A stretch of DNA of 64,000 nucleotides, taken from assembly GCF_028993555.1 (NCBI RefSeq), contig NZ_CP118611.1, forward strand, positions 1,048,001 through 1,112,000. The letters run 5' to 3'. The translations under genes were made by a program, and so were the position numbers. Positions 53,780-63,400 of this stretch are shown here, piece after piece. How positions within the stretch are numbered: the first letter of the stretch is position 1; each line of letters begins with the position of its first letter. The notes beneath the pieces are model-generated. The model ran no database searches. It saw nothing but the letters and a program-made list of their open reading frames with translations, and was not told where the DNA came from. The DNA comes from Ensifer adhaerens. GTDB lineage: Bacteria > Pseudomonadota > Alphaproteobacteria > Rhizobiales > Rhizobiaceae.

Positions 53780-54943
53780 ATGGCCCGTCGCTCAAACATC
53801 ACGATCCTGATTGTTGCGGTCCTACTTGGCGTTGCCGTTGCGGGGTTCGGTATCACGCGCAAGATGGTACCTGCCGACGCAAAACCCACAAGCGGCAGGC
53901 ATGGGGGCATCGTATCGATTCAAACCGCCACGGTTACACTTCAGGACGTGCCTGTCATCGTCCATGCCCTGGGCAATGTCCAGGCGCCCGATACCGTGGA
54001 GGTCGGTGCCCGTATCGCAAGCCAGATCACTGCCATCCACGTAAAGGACGGGCAGATGGTCAGGGCGGGAGATCTGCTTTTCACGCTGGACGACCGCGCG
54101 ATACAGGCACAACTCGCACGTGACACGGCCATCGTTGTCAAAGACACCGCCCAGCTTTCGGACGCGAAAACGGAACTGGAGCGCGCAAAAACCTTGCGCG
54201 ACGACAAGACGGGCACGCAGCAAACCTATGACACCGCCCTCTCGGTCGAACAGTCGGCGCAGGCAACCCTCGACGCCGATCGGGCAACCGTCGAGGCCGA
54301 TCAGGTTGCGCTGAGCCTGACGCGGATCACTGCTCCGATCGATGGACGCCTCGGCATAGTTCAGGTCGCGCTTGGCGATCTTGTCGGTGAGACCGGAGCC
54401 ACTTCGACCAACCTGGTGACGATTACGGCGATAGACCCGATCGAGGTCACGTTCCATTTGCCTGAAGAACAATTGCAGACGTTCAAGACACTGCTTGATG
54501 AGGGCAAACCGCCGCGCGTGCGTGCCAAGCCTAGCGGCGAGGACACGGCCATAGGCGAGGGCGTGCTCGATTTCATCGACTCCTCCGTCGACGCCGCCTC
54601 CGGCACGATCGCCATGCGGGCAACCTTCCAAAATGGCGCGCAGAAGCTCTGGCCCGGACAGTTCGTCGACATCGATATCGAACGGGAGCAATTGCATCAG
54701 GTGCCGGTGATCCCGAGCGTTGCCGTTCAGCCGGGCCAGAACGGACCCTTCGTCTTCCATGTGAAGAATGACAACACAGTGGAAACGCTGGCCGTAAAGC
54801 CTCTGTTCGACGACGGCAAACTGGCCGTGATCGCATCGGGGCTCGCGCCAGGCGATAGCGTCGTGGTCGAGGGACAATCCCGCCTGAAACCGGGCGACAC
54901 CGTAAAGGCGGTGCCTCCGGGCACACAACCGCTGACGGATTGA
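53780..54943 (+). CDS. RND efflux periplasmic adaptor (membrane-fusion protein)
   Basis: Start at ATG 53780 (MARRSNITILIVAVLL), with GAGG five bases upstream. The 387-residue MdtA/AcrA-like adaptor has an N-terminal anchor helix, lipoyl half GARIASQITAIHVKDGQMVRAG, a coiled-coil hairpin (about 100-160), the second half RITAPIDGRLGIVQVALGDLV and beta-barrel EVTFHLPEEQL. A membrane-proximal domain ends it (GQSRLKPGDTVKA). It overlaps the pump gene by one base at an alternative pump start, so the two form an operon. Confidence 0.93.
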   Translation: MARRSNITILIVAVLLGVAVAGFGITRKMVPADAKPTSGRHGGIVSIQTATVTLQDVPVIVHALGNVQAPDTVEVGARIASQITAIHVKDGQMVRAGDLLFTLDDRAIQAQLARDTAIVVKDTAQLSDAKTELERAKTLRDDKTGTQQTYDTALSVEQSAQATLDADRATVEADQVALSLTRITAPIDGRLGIVQVALGDLVGETGATSTNLVTITAIDPIEVTFHLPEEQLQTFKTLLDEGKPPRVRAKPSGEDTAIGEGVLDFIDSSVDAASGTIAMRATFQNGAQKLWPGQFVDIDIEREQLHQVPVIPSVAVQPGQNGPFVFHVKNDNTVETLAVKPLFDDGKLAVIASGLAPGDSVVVEGQSRLKPGDTVKAVPPGTQPLTD

Positions 54944-54972
54944 TGTCCCGCGATATACCGGGAGTGAACGAG

Positions 54973-57900
54973 ATGCCACTGTCCGAGTTCAGCATTCGCC
55001 GTCCGATCGCCACCGCGCTGCTGTCGGTCGCGCTTATCCTTGCGGGTGCCTTCAGCTATCTCGTCCTGCCGATTGCGGCCCTGCCGCGCACCGACTTCCC
55101 TGTTATCAACGTCTCGGCCTCGTTGCCGGGCGCGGCACCGGACACGATGGCAACTTCGGTTGCGACGCCGCTGATCAAGCAGTTCGCGACCATTGCCGGG
55201 ATCGACACGATCTCGACGACCAACGCGCTAGGTTCCACGTCGATCTCCATCGAGTTCGTGCTCGGGCGCAACATCGATGCCGCCGCGGCCGACGTGCAGG
55301 CGGCGATCACCAGGACACTGAGGCTCCTGCCGCAGGATATGCCGGCGCCGCCAAGCTATCGCAAGGTCAACCCGGCCGATGCACCGGTACTGCTGCTGGC
55401 ATTGAAGAGCGATACCGTGCCTCTCACCGACCTCGATGCGATCGCGCAACAGGTGATTTCTCCCACCTTGTCCGTACTCGACGGGGTGGCAGAAGTGTCC
55501 ATCTTCGGCAGCCAGCAGTACGCCGTGCGCATTCAGATGCATCCGGATGCGCTTACAGCGCGTGGCATCTCCGTGGACGCGCTGAAGACAGCGGTTGCTG
55601 CGGCGAACGACAATTCGCCGCTCGGTACCGCGCAAACGAAAGGCCGCCAGGTGGCGATCGTCGCCGATACGCAGCGGATGAACGCTGCGAGCTTCGCAAA
55701 CATCATCATCAAGAGCGACAACGGCAAGCCTGTGCGGCTGGGCGATGTTGCGACGGTGATCGATTCCGTCGCCAACGATCAGACGGCGAGCTGGCATGAT
55801 GGGTCGCGGGCCATAATCCTGGCAATCCAGCGCCAGCCGGATGCAAATACGGTAGAAGTCGTCGACCGGGTGCAGGCGCTCCTGCCGTCGCTGCGCCAGT
55901 CACTTCCTGCGTCGGCCACCATCGAAACACTCAACGATCGCTCGGTTTCGGTGCGCGGTGCGGTGCACGATGTCCAATTTACTCTCGCGCTCACCGTCGG
56001 TCTTGTGATCCTCGTTATCTTCGTCTTCGTCCGCCGTCTCTGGGCAACGCTCATTCCGGCGTTGGCCGTACCGATCTCGATCATCGCCACATTTGCCGCG
56101 ATGTACCCGCTCGGCTTCTCGATCGACAACATCTCGCTGATGGCGCTGACGCTGTCCGTCGGTCTCGTGGTGGATGATGCGATCGTGATGCTGGAAAACA
56201 TCGTTCGGCACATGGAAGAGGAGGGCATCGACGCCTTTTCCGCCGCGCTTGCCGGTTCGAAGGAAATCGGCTTCACCATCGTTGCAATCTCGCTGTCGCT
56301 GGTCGCAGTTTTCATCCCGGTTCTGTTGATGGGTGGCGTCATCGGCCGCATCCTTCACGAGTTCGCGGTGGTCGTCACCGTGGCGATCCTCGCCTCCGCC
56401 TTCGTCTCGCTCACACTGACGCCGATGCTCGCCGCGCGACTGCCGGCCGGCAGGGACGACGCGCCAGGCGACGGCGTGCTGGCGCGGCTGGACCTTGCGT
56501 TCGAGCGCGGCTTCGCTAGCGTCCTGAATGCATATGAACGGCTGCTTTCGGTCTGTATCCGGCAGCGTCGCCTGGTGCTTCTTCTCTTCGTGCTCACCAT
56601 CGCGATCACGGCCTATCAGATCACGACGATCCCGAAGGGCTTCTTCCCTCAGGAGGATATCAGCCAGCTCCAAATCACCACCCAGGCGCGCGAAGATATC
56701 TCCTTTGCCGCGATGTCGGAGCTTCAGAACAAGGTGGAGGCGGTCTTTGCCAAATCGCCCTATGTTGCTCACGTGGCAAGCACGATCGGTTCGGGCGGCG
56801 CATCGACCGCGCTCAACACCGGGCGTCTCTTCGTGGAGCTCAAGCCCAAGCGCGACCGCCCGCCGCTTGAAACGGTTCTTGCCGAACTCCGGCGGGAACT
56901 TGCGGCCGTTCCCGGCATCCAGGCGTATATGTCGCCGATCCAGAACCTTTCCGTCGGGTCGCGCGCCTCCGCCAGTCAGTATCAGCTGGTGCTCCAGAGC
57001 CTCGATCAGCCGATGATGAACGAGTGGGCACAAAAGCTCAGCGATGCGATGAGCTCCGATCGCGCCTTCTTCACCGACGTCAACAGCGACCTTCAGATCA
57101 ACGCGCCCCAAACGCGCCTGGTCGTCGATCTCGACAAGGCCGCGACACTGGGGGTCGATGCCAGTCAAGTGCGGACGACACTCTATGGCGGCTTTGGCGC
57201 AGAGCAGATCTCCACGATCTACACGGCGGGCGACAGCTACGAGGTCATCATGGAGCTCGACCAGAGCATCGAGTGGTCTGCCGATAGGTTCTCGGAACTG
57301 CGCGTCGGCGGCGCGAATGGCGCGCTCGTGCCCCTCGGTGCCTTCGCCCGCGTCGAAACGGTGTCAGGGCCACTCACCATCAATCAGCTGGGCCAACTGC
57401 CCGCAGTCACCATTTCCTTCAACCTGCCGGCCCAGGTCGCTCTTGGCAACGCACTTGCGGAGGCCGCTCGCCTCAAGACGGAGATCGGGATGCCCTCGCA
57501 GATCACTACACGAAACTACGGCACCACGCAGCTCTTCGAGGATGCCGCCGCCAACCAGGGGCTGCTTGTCCTTGCGGCGATCGTGACGATCTATCTCGTG
57601 CTCGGCGTGCTCTACGAAAGCCTCATCCATCCGCTGACCGTGCTCTCCGGTCTGCCGTCGGCCATTTCCGGGGCGCTTCTCGCGATCTATTTCTGCGGCT
57701 TCGATCTCTCCGTCATCGCTATCGTCGGCGTGCTGATGCTGATCGGCATCGTCAAGAAAAACGCGATCATGATGATCGATGTGGCACTCGCGCTGCAGCG
57801 CTCCGGCAGCTCGGCCCGAGAGGCAATCGAAAGGGCGTGCCTGATGCGTTTCCGCCCGATCATGATGACGTCCGCGGCGGCGATCATGAGCACATTGCCG

Positions 57901-58149
57901 ATCGCGGTCGGCAGTGGCGCGAGCGCGGAATTGCGGCAGCCGCTTGGTATCGCGGTGGTCGGTGGCCTGCTGGTATCGCAGATCGTCACACTCTTCGTGA
58001 CGCCTGTGATCTATCTCTACATGGAGGACCTGAGGCGGTGGGTCTCAAATCTGGTTCGCGGCGGGTTGCTGGCAACGAGACATGAAGAACCGCCGACTAG
58101 CGTCCGCCAAGCTGTCGCTGATCCTGCGGTTTCCCGGACAGACAAATGA
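54973..58149 (+). CDS. RND efflux pump, HAE1/MdtB-MdtC type
   Basis: Start placed at ATG 54973 (MPLSEFSIRRPIATALL) because GGGAG lies eight bases upstream and pumps of this family begin this way; ATG 54943 is possible. The 1,058-residue protein has the 12-helix RND layout with two periplasmic loops. Helix 4 carries SVGLVVDDAIVMLENIVRHMEE, including the paired Asp of the proton relay, and helix 10 carries LIGIVKKNAIMMIDVAL with the matching Lys region. GGASTALNTGRLFVELKPK lies in the second porter domain. It exports drugs or other amphiphiles. No outer-membrane channel gene follows. Confidence 0.94.
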   Translation: MPLSEFSIRRPIATALLSVALILAGAFSYLVLPIAALPRTDFPVINVSASLPGAAPDTMATSVATPLIKQFATIAGIDTISTTNALGSTSISIEFVLGRNIDAAAADVQAAITRTLRLLPQDMPAPPSYRKVNPADAPVLLLALKSDTVPLTDLDAIAQQVISPTLSVLDGVAEVSIFGSQQYAVRIQMHPDALTARGISVDALKTAVAAANDNSPLGTAQTKGRQVAIVADTQRMNAASFANIIIKSDNGKPVRLGDVATVIDSVANDQTASWHDGSRAIILAIQRQPDANTVEVVDRVQALLPSLRQSLPASATIETLNDRSVSVRGAVHDVQFTLALTVGLVILVIFVFVRRLWATLIPALAVPISIIATFAAMYPLGFSIDNISLMALTLSVGLVVDDAIVMLENIVRHMEEEGIDAFSAALAGSKEIGFTIVAISLSLVAVFIPVLLMGGVIGRILHEFAVVVTVAILASAFVSLTLTPMLAARLPAGRDDAPGDGVLARLDLAFERGFASVLNAYERLLSVCIRQRRLVLLLFVLTIAITAYQITTIPKGFFPQEDISQLQITTQAREDISFAAMSELQNKVEAVFAKSPYVAHVASTIGSGGASTALNTGRLFVELKPKRDRPPLETVLAELRRELAAVPGIQAYMSPIQNLSVGSRASASQYQLVLQSLDQPMMNEWAQKLSDAMSSDRAFFTDVNSDLQINAPQTRLVVDLDKAATLGVDASQVRTTLYGGFGAEQISTIYTAGDSYEVIMELDQSIEWSADRFSELRVGGANGALVPLGAFARVETVSGPLTINQLGQLPAVTISFNLPAQVALGNALAEAARLKTEIGMPSQITTRNYGTTQLFEDAAANQGLLVLAAIVTIYLVLGVLYESLIHPLTVLSGLPSAISGALLAIYFCGFDLSVIAIVGVLMLIGIVKKNAIMMIDVALALQRSGSSAREAIERACLMRFRPIMMTSAAAIMSTLPIAVGSGASAELRQPLGIAVVGGLLVSQIVTLFVTPVIYLYMEDLRRWVSNLVRGGLLATRHEEPPTSVRQAVADPAVSRTDK

Positions 58150-58273
58150 CCGCTCGAACGCGTTCCGGCAATCAGGCATCGGTCCCGGTGTTTCGAAGGT
58201 GGCGGTGTCGGGCCAAATGCGAGCCTTGCGGTTGTTGGTTGACGCCGCACAGCTGGCTTGGCTCAAACCGAGT

Positions 58274-60586
58274 TCACTTTTCGCAAAGCCGCCGTCCGCC
58301 GAAGTGGGGCTGATAGGTGCAGTCCGACGGTCGGAAGGAGCGATAGCTGCGCGAGCAGGCCGTGATATTGCAGGACTGCGGCGCGGCCGGGCTTTCAACA
58401 AGCGTCCCTGCCGCAGGCGCCGCCATCGCTTCCCGCATGAAGTCCCGCCAAATATGTGCTGGCAACGCACCGCCGGTGACCCCCTTCATCGGCGTGTCGT
58501 CGTCATTGCCCACCCATACGCCGGCGACGAGCGGCTCTGTGAAACCGACGAACCAGGCATCACGATTGTTTTGGCTGGTTCCCGTCTTGCCGGCCGCAAA
58601 TGCGCCGGGAGCAGCCCCGCGTCCGGTTCCGCGCTCGACCACCAACTGCAGAAGGCCAACAAGATCCTGCTGATAGGCTGAAAGATCGACGGTCGGCGCG
58701 GCTTGAGAGCCAACCCGAAACGCCTCCGACTGCCCGGCTGCCTGAAAATCGATGATGCCCCAGGGCTCGACGGGCGCCTTGCCGAAATGGACGGAGGCAT
58801 AGGCGCTGGTGAGGTCAAGCAAGTTGACCTCCGAAGTGCCAAGGGCCAGGGAAGGCGTATTGGCTAGCGGCGCGTTTATGCCCAGTTCGCGCGCAGCGGC
58901 GATCACATTGTCGAGCCCGACCTCCTGGGCAAGCGCCACCGTCGGCGCATTCAGCGATCGGGCGAAGGCTTCCGCAAGTGTGACCCAGCCGCGATAGCCG
59001 CCGCTGGAGTTCTCCGGCGACCAGCCGTCTATATCGATCGGCGCGTCCAGGACCTGGTCGTTCAGGTTGAGCCCGGCCTTCAGGGCCGCATAGTAGACGA
59101 ACAGCTTGAAAGTGGAGCCCGGTTGCCGCTTCGCCGTGACCGCGCGGTTGAACTGGCTTTGCTTGTAATCGCGACCGCCGACCATGGCGACGACTGCGCC
59201 ATCCGGCGTCATCGCAACCAAGGCAGCCTGGGAAGCGCCTACCTTCTTTCCTTCAGTGTCCAGGGCATTCCTCACAACCCGTTCAGCGATCTGTTGCAGC
59301 TGTGGGGAAAGTGTCGTGCGAACCGTGGTCGAACCCGGGGATGCGCCGGCGATTTCACTCGCCTGCGGCGAGATCCAGTCGGCGAACCAGCTTCCGGACC
59401 TGGGCGTCGGCGTCGTCGGGTGGAGCTTCGCGAAGCTCGCCTTGACTTGTGCGGCCTCTGGCGCGGTGATCTTGCCATTGGCTACCATCGTGTCGAGGAC
59501 GACCGACGTGCGTTGCCGCGCACCTTCAAAATTGTCGATCGGGTTCCACTGGCTCGGCGCCCGCAGCGACCCCGCCAGCATAGCCGATTCCTGCAGGTTG
59601 AGTGCGCCGATGTCCTTGTTGAAATAGATCCGCGCGGCTGCCGGCATACCGGTTGCGCCGGCGCCGAGATAGGCGCTGTTGAGGTAACGCGTCAGTATTT
59701 CCTGCTTGCCGAGCTTCCACTCCAGCCACAGGGCGATCACGAATTCCTGGATCTTTCGCTTTATCGTTCGGTCGCTGTCGAGATATTGCAGCTTGATCAG
59801 CTGCTGGGTGATGGTGCTGCCGCCCTCGACCACCGAACCGGCCTCGAAGTTGCGCACGAGCGCCCGTCCGATCCCTCTGACATCGACGCCGAAATGGTCC
59901 ATGAAACGGCGGTCTTCGATCGACAACACGGCATCGATCAGCTGCGGCGGAAATTGGTCGTACTGCGCGTAAGGCCCTTGATAGGGGCCCTGCCTTACCA
60001 GCGGTCCTCCGTCTGCCGTTTCCAACACCACGATAGGCTTCAGCGTTCCGTCGCGGATCTCGCTCCAGGGGACATCCTTCAGCGCCCACACGAGTACGCT
60101 GCCCGGTAGAAGGACGCAGGCGAGGAGCGCCACCCCTATGGCAAACTTCCACCAGCCTGGCCTTGTGAACGTGCGCTCGTGATCTTCGGCGGGCGTCTTA
60201 CGCAGAGCGCGAAGGCGGCCTCCGACTTTGGTGAAAGCGGCGACGGACCGCCCACGGAGATGGTCGACAGTTGACGTACCGTCGCCTTCATTCGAGGGCC
60301 TAAGTTTCGTTTTCAGGTGAGATGCAGCATGCTTGGCTCTGATGCGAGCTAAGGTGAAACCTGCTGTCAGATCGTGACCGAGCGCCTGCAGCAGATGGCG
60401 AGCTGCCTGTCTGCTTTTGCCGAACAGCCTTTGGGACGGTGGTGGCTCCGTGGATTGTCCAGCCCCTTCCGACGGGTCCGAAGCGGACGCCTGGGGCTCG
60501 GCAGCCGATCCCGCAAATTCCGGGAGATTGGCCCCATGACTGGAGGTGTTGGCATTGTGAGGCGAGGTCTTGGGAGGGCGTGGCAT
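58274..60586 (-). CDS. Bifunctional class A penicillin-binding protein (PBP1-type)
   Basis: The 770-residue protein has a long basic Pro/Ser-rich cytoplasmic N-terminus (about 145 residues), one membrane helix (about 149-170) and a GT51 glycosyltransferase with IEDRRFMDHFGVD, GGSTITQQLIKLQYL, KRKIQE and KQEILTRYLNSAYLG. A transpeptidase follows with GSTFKLFVYY (SxxK), RSLNAPT (SxN) and AGKTGTSQNNRDAWFVGFT (KTG). All catalytic motifs are intact. It polymerises and cross-links peptidoglycan on the outer face of the inner membrane. The C-terminus carries three Cys in CNITACSRS and SDC. It converges with the efflux operon. Confidence 0.95.
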   Translation of the reverse strand: MPRPPKTSPHNANTSSHGANLPEFAGSAAEPQASASDPSEGAGQSTEPPPSQRLFGKSRQAARHLLQALGHDLTAGFTLARIRAKHAASHLKTKLRPSNEGDGTSTVDHLRGRSVAAFTKVGGRLRALRKTPAEDHERTFTRPGWWKFAIGVALLACVLLPGSVLVWALKDVPWSEIRDGTLKPIVVLETADGGPLVRQGPYQGPYAQYDQFPPQLIDAVLSIEDRRFMDHFGVDVRGIGRALVRNFEAGSVVEGGSTITQQLIKLQYLDSDRTIKRKIQEFVIALWLEWKLGKQEILTRYLNSAYLGAGATGMPAAARIYFNKDIGALNLQESAMLAGSLRAPSQWNPIDNFEGARQRTSVVLDTMVANGKITAPEAAQVKASFAKLHPTTPTPRSGSWFADWISPQASEIAGASPGSTTVRTTLSPQLQQIAERVVRNALDTEGKKVGASQAALVAMTPDGAVVAMVGGRDYKQSQFNRAVTAKRQPGSTFKLFVYYAALKAGLNLNDQVLDAPIDIDGWSPENSSGGYRGWVTLAEAFARSLNAPTVALAQEVGLDNVIAAARELGINAPLANTPSLALGTSEVNLLDLTSAYASVHFGKAPVEPWGIIDFQAAGQSEAFRVGSQAAPTVDLSAYQQDLVGLLQLVVERGTGRGAAPGAFAAGKTGTSQNNRDAWFVGFTEPLVAGVWVGNDDDTPMKGVTGGALPAHIWRDFMREAMAAPAAGTLVESPAAPQSCNITACSRSYRSFRPSDCTYQPHFGGRRLCEK

Positions 60587-60730
60587 CGGCTACCGCTAAA
60601 AGGATCTTCCAGAAGCTAGCGCGACCTTGTGACCTGAAAATGTTCATGAGTCATTGCCTAGTGACCGGCGCGCACTTACCAACAGAAATCGCCTTCGGCG
60701 CCTGATTGAAGTCTACCGCGCGCGAAAAGA

Positions 60731-61918
60731 CTAAAGCTTATGTTCGTTCAGCGCCAATCGTGCCCTGTCGGCACTCAGGACCGGTCTGGGAACAGGGCCG
60801 CGTAGTGCTGGTATGTAGGCGATGAGAAACAGTGCCCATGCCGACATCCAGCACGTCGCTGCGGCAACGATCGGATCGAAATATGTGTTAGCGAGCCATT
60901 CGGCCAGAATGCGGATCATTGCTGCGAGACAGATGAGCGCAAAGGCGCATGCCATGATCCGGCCGAGTACGAGCAGGCCTTCGTCGCGGGCCATCGCCGC
61001 GCGCATCATGAGCGCGGCCATCATTGTTCCCATTGCCCCCATGGTCGCTGCATGCACGGCCGTCGCAGGTGACAGATGGTCTGGAGACATGGTCGCGAAG
61101 CCGATGAGCAGGAGAGCCGCCGGCGTCCAGAAATAAGCGAGATGCAGAATGACGAGCGCCGGGTAGCGATGGGCCCTGAGGCATTGCCAGCCTCTCAGTT
61201 GTAGCACAAGGGCCAAGCCGGACACTACGAGGGCGAGACCCTCTGCATTCGATTGTTCGGAAGCGTTAAACCAGGCGGCTGCAACCATGCCAGCGATCGC
61301 CAGGTAGGAAAACCCGGGCCGGTCCCGAACGAAATCGGCGTCACCAGTTCGTTCGAGCCAGGAGCGTGTGAAAGCGGGCACGGCACGCCCGCCGATCAGG
61401 GTAATCAGGACGAGGAAGACCCGCGGCGCTTCGTCGGCGTAGCCCGTCTCTCCGCGTAGCCACGAGAGGCTGAGCATGCCGATCAGCGCCATGGCAAGCG
61501 GTGCCCACAGGCGGCGTCCCGCTCTGCTTGACGCAACCCCATGGGCAAGAACAACCGCGATGAACACGAAATAGGCGGACATCCCGATCGCGGCAGCGGC
61601 GAGCGGCAGGCGCGTCGAAATTGCCGTCGTCAACCGGGCCAAACACCACAGAGCGGTCGCGAACATGGTGACATCAGGAGAGACCGGGCCCTTCTTTGTC
61701 CAGGCGGGCAGGGCGGTCAGCAGGTACCCTCCTGCAGCCGCCCCGGCCATGCCGAACAGAAGCTCATGGCGATGCCAGGCAATTTTGCCCGGCCCCATGC
61801 CCTCGGGCAGAAACCAGACAGCAGGCGCAACCAGTGCCCATAGGCCCGCCAGAAAGAACAGAGGTCGATGCGGCGCCTCCCAGATTGCTGCCCAGGCCTT
61901 TGGCGCCACGATCGTCAA
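60731..61918 (-). CDS. nnrS: NnrS-family haem-copper membrane protein
   Basis: The 395-residue protein has about 12 membrane helices and NnrS signatures: FFLAGLWALVAPAVWF, WHRHELLFGMAGAAAGGYLLTALPAWT, LITLIGGRAVPAFTRSWL, HLAYFWTPAALLL and ATAVHAATMGAMGTMMAALMMRA. NnrS proteins relieve nitrosative stress and are usually controlled by NO-sensing FNR-family regulators. The start overlaps the stop of the upstream ytfE/RIC gene (ATGA), so the pair is coupled. Confidence 0.93.
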   Translation of the reverse strand: MTIVAPKAWAAIWEAPHRPLFFLAGLWALVAPAVWFLPEGMGPGKIAWHRHELLFGMAGAAAGGYLLTALPAWTKKGPVSPDVTMFATALWCLARLTTAISTRLPLAAAAIGMSAYFVFIAVVLAHGVASSRAGRRLWAPLAMALIGMLSLSWLRGETGYADEAPRVFLVLITLIGGRAVPAFTRSWLERTGDADFVRDRPGFSYLAIAGMVAAAWFNASEQSNAEGLALVVSGLALVLQLRGWQCLRAHRYPALVILHLAYFWTPAALLLIGFATMSPDHLSPATAVHAATMGAMGTMMAALMMRAAMARDEGLLVLGRIMACAFALICLAAMIRILAEWLANTYFDPIVAAATCWMSAWALFLIAYIPALRGPVPRPVLSADRARLALNEHKL

Positions 61919-62589
61919 ACCGTCTGGAGGCCGGCCTCGAAGCGCGGAAACAATACGGCATTTTCAAGATGCATATGAGTGACAAGGTCGTCGGTGAGCT
62001 TACGCAACCCGGTATAGAGTGCTGTCCACGAACCGCAGGCGCCTTCGGGCAAGGAAAGTCCGTGGGTGAGATGCTCGATCTTTCTCAGATGTTCCACCTC
62101 GTCGTCGTGCTCCCGGCGCATCTGCGCGATCGGATAGGAAATCGTCGCGTCGTCGCCGCGCTGCATCATCGGGAACAGCACAAGCTCTTCCTTCAGCATG
62201 TGGCTTTCGAGCTCCTCCCGGAGCGCTTCCAGGGCTTGAGAAAGCCCAACCGGCGCCGACGGATGGCCGCCGTGCACACGTTCCACCTTCTGAGCCAGCG
62301 GGATCAACCATGTGAGTTCGGCACGGTGCGTCTGGTGGTACCTGTGGAGGAGATGGGCGATAAGGTCGGCAGTCTCCTCGGGTGCATCTCGACTTGCGGC
62401 CCGCTCCAGCGTTTCCAGTTCTGTCAACAAGGCCGAAGGGACGATGCCAGCCTTGAGCGCGGCTTCCGACAGCAACATCTTGCCGCCGCAACAGAAGCTG
62501 ATGCCGTAGCGGCGGAAGAGTTCCGCGGCTCCCGGCAATTCGGCTGCGATCGTTGCGACTGTGCTTTCGAGGCTGAGGTTGGTCATCAT
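61915..62589 (-). CDS. ytfE: Di-iron iron-sulfur cluster repair protein (RIC/YtfE/DnrN)
   Basis: The 224-residue protein starts at ATG 62589 or 62586, with AAGGAA just upstream favouring the second. The N-terminal ScdA-type domain has YGISFCCGG. The C-terminal hemerythrin-like four-helix bundle supplies the iron ligands: HRYHQTHRAEL, LESHMLKEELVLFPMM, MRREHDDEVEHL and LVTHMHLENAVLFPRF. It repairs Fe-S clusters damaged by NO or oxidants. It is the first gene of an operon with nnrS, below a TTG-N8-CAA site. Confidence 0.94.
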   Translation of the reverse strand: MMTNLSLESTVATIAAELPGAAELFRRYGISFCCGGKMLLSEAALKAGIVPSALLTELETLERAASRDAPEETADLIAHLLHRYHQTHRAELTWLIPLAQKVERVHGGHPSAPVGLSQALEALREELESHMLKEELVLFPMMQRGDDATISYPIAQMRREHDDEVEHLRKIEHLTHGLSLPEGACGSWTALYTGLRKLTDDLVTHMHLENAVLFPRFEAGLQTV

Positions 62590-63074
62590 CTGTTCCTTGT
62601 TGGATGCTTGCAGACGGGATCCACGCGGCGCCTGGAAAAAGTCGGACGCATTGAACCGACTAGAATTGAGCGCAACGCATGACGGTCGCCCCGGCGCCGG
62701 CGACCTCCGGACTGCCGTGCAGTGCTGGGATCTTTCTTGACTAGGCGAGGGGAGGATTTTGGTCTTTGTGCTTGCGCAAACAACCAGAACCGCGCGTGCT
62801 TCCGTCGTGATCTGACTGCCTCTTAGGCGCAGGCGTCAGGCATCCACGAGGCCGGCAAAGCCAGGTCGAAATCGTGTCTGTCTGGTTGGCACCAGCGCGG
62901 TGAACAGTGATGATGCTTAACATAGAGCAACTGTCACGCTCGGGTCACGCGACAAGCAGACGAGGTCGCGCTAGGCTGCAGGGTCATTTCAAACCCTGCA
63001 ATGCCGCTCACAGCGCCTTCGCTTCCTTCAGCATGGCCAGCGCCGACACGGCATCCCGTATGGAGTGGAATATC
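62590..63074. other. Intergenic region between ytfE and the DUF6894-like gene
   Basis: These 485 bases contain the FNR/NnrR-like site and should hold the divergent promoters. A frame runs into the + strand gene from 62907, but its residues there (Arg/His/Ser-rich) do not look conserved and the ribosome site favours the later start. Nothing else is recognised. Confidence 0.5.
62766..62779 (-). promoter_or_regulatory. FNR/NnrR-type site (TTG-N8-CAA) upstream of ytfE-nnrS
   Basis: TTGTGCTTGCGCAA at 62766-62779 fits the TTG-N8-CAA half-site arrangement of FNR, NnrR and DNR regulators. It lies about 180 bases before the ytfE start, which would leave a leader of roughly 135 bases if bound at -41. 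Both downstream genes are typical NnrR targets. The core lacks the ATNNNNAT of classical FNR sites, which favours NnrR. Confidence 0.55.
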
Positions 63075-63332
63075 ATGCGCCGCTATCTGTTCAATATCTA
63101 TGCAGCAGGCGTCGTTAGCCGCGACGAAGTTGGCCGGAAATACCCATCAGACGGACCCGCAGTTGCCTATGGTCAAAGGATCGTCGACGAACTGACCAAG
63201 GACGACGATTATCGCGACGCCGTCATCGATGTGATCACGGCGTCGGGGCGTCTGGTTGCGCGACTGATCTCGAGCGAAGCACCGCTCGTGTATCATGTGG
63301 GGCAACCGACGCGACAGGTTTCGCTGCATTGA
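63075..63332 (+). CDS. DUF6894-like small protein
   Basis: Start at ATG 63075 (MRRYLFNIYAAGVVSRDEVG), with GGAG nine bases upstream. The 85-residue product has the (R/K)-(Y/R)-(Y/F)-(F/L)-(N/H)-(I/L) opening, the D-E-x-G-x-x-(Y/F)-P-(S/D) turn, the helix AVAYGQRIVDELTKDDDY and a late RLVARL-type helix, as in the rhizobial DUF6894 family of small proteins. Function is unknown. Confidence 0.75.
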   Translation: MRRYLFNIYAAGVVSRDEVGRKYPSDGPAVAYGQRIVDELTKDDDYRDAVIDVITASGRLVARLISSEAPLVYHVGQPTRQVSLH

Positions 63333-63400
63333 GCCAGCGCTGATCTTTTCGTCCCCGGGACGGACACCGTGGCTTGATCCCGGGTGGGGCGAAGTAGAGC

